Assembly (NCBI GenBank): GCA_030141605.1
Contig: JAQGDQ010000201.1
Location: 163,501 to 223,500 of the forward strand
Source of the DNA: Tubiluchus corallicola
Lineage: Eukaryota; Priapulida; Priapulimorpha; Priapulimorphida; Tubiluchidae
Direction of reading: 5' to 3'
Length of the DNA stretch: 60,000 bases
Shown in pieces: positions 56,557 through 60,000 of the stretch. The stretch's first letter is position 1, and every line of letters starts with the position of its first letter. A model generated the notes under the pieces. It saw nothing but the letters and a program-made list of their open reading frames with translations. It searched no databases and was not told the DNA's origin. Made by a program: the position numbers and the translations under genes.

Positions 56557-58108
56557 TCAGATTCCAGGCAATCGATCAGGGCTCGTCTTCAAAGATATTG
56601 GGCATCTTCTTAGATAGCAGTTTTGTCTCCGCCTTTTCAAAATTAATTCTTTTAAACGATGCCTATCTGCTTCTGTGTAACACAACTCGTTTGGTGAGGA
56701 ATATTTTACTTCCAGTAGCGCTTTCACAACTTTGTTGTATAACACCTCGAGTGCTCCAAAGTTAACCAAGTTTCTGCTGCGTAAGTCAGCGCACTTGCAA
56801 CGCAGGCCTGTGCCACAGTTTTCTTCAGGGTAAATGGCATATTATAGTTATAGTTGATGAACGATACAAATTTCAGCATGTATTTTGTTTTGTCATGAAC
56901 ATGTTCTCGCATAACAGACCGCATATCTCCATCATCTGTTATTGGTGAGCCTAAATACCATTAAGTTCTCGTGTATTTAATCTTGTGATTTCCAAAGGTA
57001 AAACTTGTAGTGTCTTCAGGAGAATTATTAACGACCATAAATTGTGTCTTGTCTTTGTTTACCACCATGCCGTATTCCTTGCAAAACTCGAGTAGTAATT
57101 CAAATTTTGCAGCACATGCCTATTTACTGGTAGAAATTATAGCAGTGTCGTCCATCAGTAAATGCGTGTGGAGATTTCCAAGGAAGCCGTCTATACTCGA
57201 AAATCTTACGCACCACGAAGTCTAGATAAAACACAAAGAGCAAACAACTCAATGGCGCTCCCGGCTTCACACCAATTCATGCATCAATGATGGCAGTTCG
57301 CAATGCTAAACGTGTGCACTTATACATTTCTTTAATTGTTATCAAAAATCTTCGACCACACCCAGCATTTTTCAGTAAGTAGATCATCTTATTCCGATGT
57401 ACCTTATCATAGGCTTGTTTAAAATGTCCAAATAATATCCAAAATTTTATTCGTTTCACTTTGGCATATTCGATTAGTAGACGTAGTGCTAGTATTTGCT
57501 CCAAGCACCCTCTGTTGTTTTGTGGTCCTGCATGTCCGGCACGAGGTTTGTACCATAGGCTAAACCGCATTGCCATTATTGTGTCATACAATTTACTTAA
57601 CCCGTTCAAAACGGCAATTGCTCTGTAATTGCTGCACTCTTCTCGGCATCCTTTTCTTGAAAACTACCAGTAGTCTAGAGATACACCACTGGGCAGGGTA
57701 TTTATCATACCAAAATATTTTATTGAATATGTCCAGAATCACGACACTCCAAACAATAGGTGGAATTTTAAAAATATGAGGAGCATTCCCATCACAACCT
57801 GCGGATTTATTGAGTTTGAATTTCTGTGCTGCCTCGATATATTCGGCTGCTGTGATGGGGTTGTCTAATATATGTATTTCAGGTGCGTCATAAGTGCTCT
57901 TCATTAACAAGCAGGGTGTTGTCAACATACACGTTTCAACTTTTAAGTGATGAGACGAGAGCATCAAACGACTAAATTCAATTTTAAACGAATTTTGATA
58001 CGCTTTAAAAGCTGTAAAATTTTTGGACTTAAAACTTTGCGAGTTTACCAAATTCCAAGCGAAAACAAGAAGCTCCTCAGGCTCAATGGCAGGTAGCTTT
58101 CTACCCAA
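56557..58108 (-). pseudogene. Broken non-LTR retrotransposon reverse transcriptase
   Basis: On the minus strand, pieces of a reverse transcriptase follow in order but in shifting frames with stops between them. At about 58108-57593 there is a segment with LNKSAGCDG and a downstream VFKK, as in the finger region. At 57609-57277 come LNGLSKLYD, GPQNNRGCLEQ and FKQAYDKVHRNKM (motif A region, with the usual acidic residue before FKQAYD lost). Near 57160 is MDDTAI, the catalytic DD box. At 56924-56557 are thumb or connection segments such as ALTYAAETW. The frame breaks and loss of motif A chemistry show it is inactive. The clade of LINE was not determined. No endonuclease domain was recognised; the element may be 5' truncated or continue past 58108. 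Confidence 0.85.
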
Positions 58109-59560
58109 AAACCGTTTGCATTCTTGTTAAATCATTCTTTTCAAACTAGGCATTCCAACTTCATTTACAGCCAATTGTAGATGAGGCCAGATGTAGACCA
58201 TTTTACTCTCTGCAAAACTTTTACCACCTTATTATATAATTTTTAGAATTGGATGTGAGTCATGTCTCCGTTCCATATACTAATGCGCCTGTATGTGGAA
58301 CGACATCAGCATATATAACGATTCCAATGGCTGATGTTCTGTCTTGCGAGCTACTTATGTCTTACTTTGTGCAAGAGACTTGTTTCGATCTCTTGACGCC
58401 CTTTTACATGTTTCACCTTTTTAATTCAAATATCTAGAGGAACCAAATTTTGGTCCGGAAAAACTCGGAAAGAGCTACATACAGTACACATCGATCATAG
58501 GGTAACAACCTAATCAAATTCAGCTTTGCCTTATTATATTTTGCCTTAATATTTTCTGGATTCTTCTTTCATTCTATATTCAATGCAGGATCAGCTGGTA
58601 TCAGGCGAAGCAGCGATGTCCATTATATTATAAGAGTGGAACACAAATGAGTAAACATGAATGAAATAAGCTTCTTAATTCGAATCTTTTCTGGTGAGTA
58701 GTCAGACTAACAACCATGTGCTATAATTATAGAATAATTATCCCCCATTCCGTGAATATAACCTAGGGATCCTAGGGATTAAGCTTTATTTGCGTCAAAT
58801 AAGGACAGGAGAGTAAGATGCGAGGAAACCATGTATTATAAGGATGTTATTTGGCAAAAAAATTTCAAATTTTATTGTCATCTACGGAAGCAGTGCACCG
58901 AGGAAACAATAATTATTTCTAAGTTTTTTTCTGGTTCTGATTTAACGTCAAGCAATTATTATTTTTTCCGCGAAAACAGAAACTAAACAATTTTTTATGA
59001 AAATATTAGTTACGCATCACACATTTAAATATTCTCTACGTCTTTACAGGGCATAAATAGGTTATTTCGTATAAAAAATGTCCAGTCTTCCAACTGCATA
59101 GCCATGTTCGACAAATGACATTTTAAAATTTGATCGAATAAAAAAACTTTCGTAATTTTTCGTCCTTATGTTCACTAATTATAGCTAATGATGATAACTA
59201 TTACGGGATAATAATTATTGTGTTGTATCATAATTCGTAAATCATAACCATAAAATTAATAGGCCTCACTCTATAGTCATAACCTACCTTGTGGCGCCAC
59301 CTGCAAGAGCATAAACAGAAAACGAATTTTAATTACATATCTGTTTACAGATTTTTGGATCCGGAATGAAATGCGGGATACTTAGTTCATGTTGTTGCTA
59401 TTGGTGGTGGTGGTGTTGTCATTTATTTTTAAAAATCACAAAATTCATCATTATGTAATAAATTTTTGTGACATTACTTATCAGAAAATAATATATTATT
59501 TAACGAACTAATACGGGGTTTGTTGTGCCCTGTAAATAGACCTTGTCCTAGTTTGGGTTT
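58109..59560. other. Gene-poor AT-rich sequence
   Basis: No supported gene or RNA. A short GGTGGTGGTGGTG tract occurs at about 59404. The first few hundred bases may be the 5' part of the LINE remnant. Confidence 0.4.
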
Positions 59561-59599
59561 GCTCTAATTGTTGAACTGGGTCAGTTTCTTTCTGTTTTG

Positions 59600-60000
59600 G
59601 ATGTGGATTCTGGTTTATCTGAGCTCTGCCAGAGAATTGGTCTCTGGCTGGTCTGTTTGGGGTGTGGTCTTCCGACGTCTAGTCTGTCTGGTCTTCAGCG
59701 GTCTGATCTGCCAGAGGTCTGGCTGTGGCACTAGTTTTTATAGAGACTCATGCTAGGTAGTAGATACTCTATCAGACCAAATCCAGCCATATCAGCCACA
59801 AACCAGATTTCTGATAAACCAGTCTCCAAACAGACCAACCGCAATCCAGATCTCCGACAGATCAGCCCTTTGAAGACCAGACACCTGACAGACCAACCGC
59901 AGATCAAACCTCGGAAGACCAGACTCCAGACAAACCAGCCACAAGCCAAACCTTTGATAGTTCAAACCTCAGACAGACCAACTACAGACCACACCAGACT
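59600..60000. repeat. Inverted CAGACCA/TGGTCTG minisatellite, cut by the window end
   Basis: From about 59600 to 59735 the plus strand is rich in TGGTCTG, CTGGTCTTC and TCTGCCAGAG words. From about 59772 to 60000 it is rich in the complementary CAGACCA, GAAGACCAG and CCAACCGCAGATC words, with a loose period of about 40 bases. The two halves are in opposite orientation around a short spacer at 59736-59771. The array continues beyond the window. Confidence 0.8.

Noticed and set aside
1-60000. CRISPR arrays, bacterial operons or prophage
   Set aside because: Spliced genes, RS and HMG-box proteins, and the AT-rich intron structure are those of an animal genome. No regularly spaced identical repeats with unique spacers occur.

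Overview
This is a window of an AT-rich invertebrate animal genome. It has GT-AG spliced genes, long non-coding introns, many decayed transposable elements and a 100-base assembly gap. Gene content (SNRNP27, a SOX30/SoxH factor, two K2P potassium channels, a DOMON protein) is plainly metazoan. I cannot fix the phylum: a tunicate or another small-genome marine invertebrate would fit, but nothing here proves it.

Layout. 1-4640: the 3' terminal exon and long 3' UTR of an unrecognised plus-strand gene encoding an acidic, Ser/Thr-rich protein with basic tails. 4984-11959: an assembly gap followed by two almost identical 3,438-bp tandem units with no convincing gene. 12765-26721: a seven-exon plus-strand gene for the U4/U6.U5 tri-snRNP 27 kDa protein. 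Its second intron holds a 3.5-kb element bounded by TTAA, with inverted arms of about 500 bp around a 1.35-kb GAGACA satellite. 26722-29217: 3' flank with a small inverted-repeat element carrying a tRNA-like arm. 29218-36337: a five-exon minus-strand SOX30-like gene whose HMG box is split over three exons; its introns hold a tRNA-like SINE and simple repeats. 36586-37311: an intronless secreted DOMON protein, divergent from the SOX gene across only 248 bp. 37754-38334: a perfect 290-bp tandem duplication. 38389-41750 (minus) and 48360-53550 (plus): two K2P channel genes, head to head, about 6.6 kb apart. 53551-60000: gene-poor sequence with a 51-bp palindrome, a broken non-LTR reverse transcriptase and an inverted CAGACCA-type repeat running off the window end.

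The genes do not form one pathway. The two relationships worth noting are the divergent SOX30/DOMON pair, which probably shares a promoter region, and the divergent K2P pair, which probably arose by local duplication. All exon models were built by hand from splice sites, reading-frame phase and family similarity. Four complete models (141, 731, 596 and 577 aa) close in frame across every intron. I found no convincing new multi-gene system; the least ordinary structures are the long-arm TTAA element, the cysteine cluster in the SOX30-like protein and the MITE/tRNA-like hybrid.
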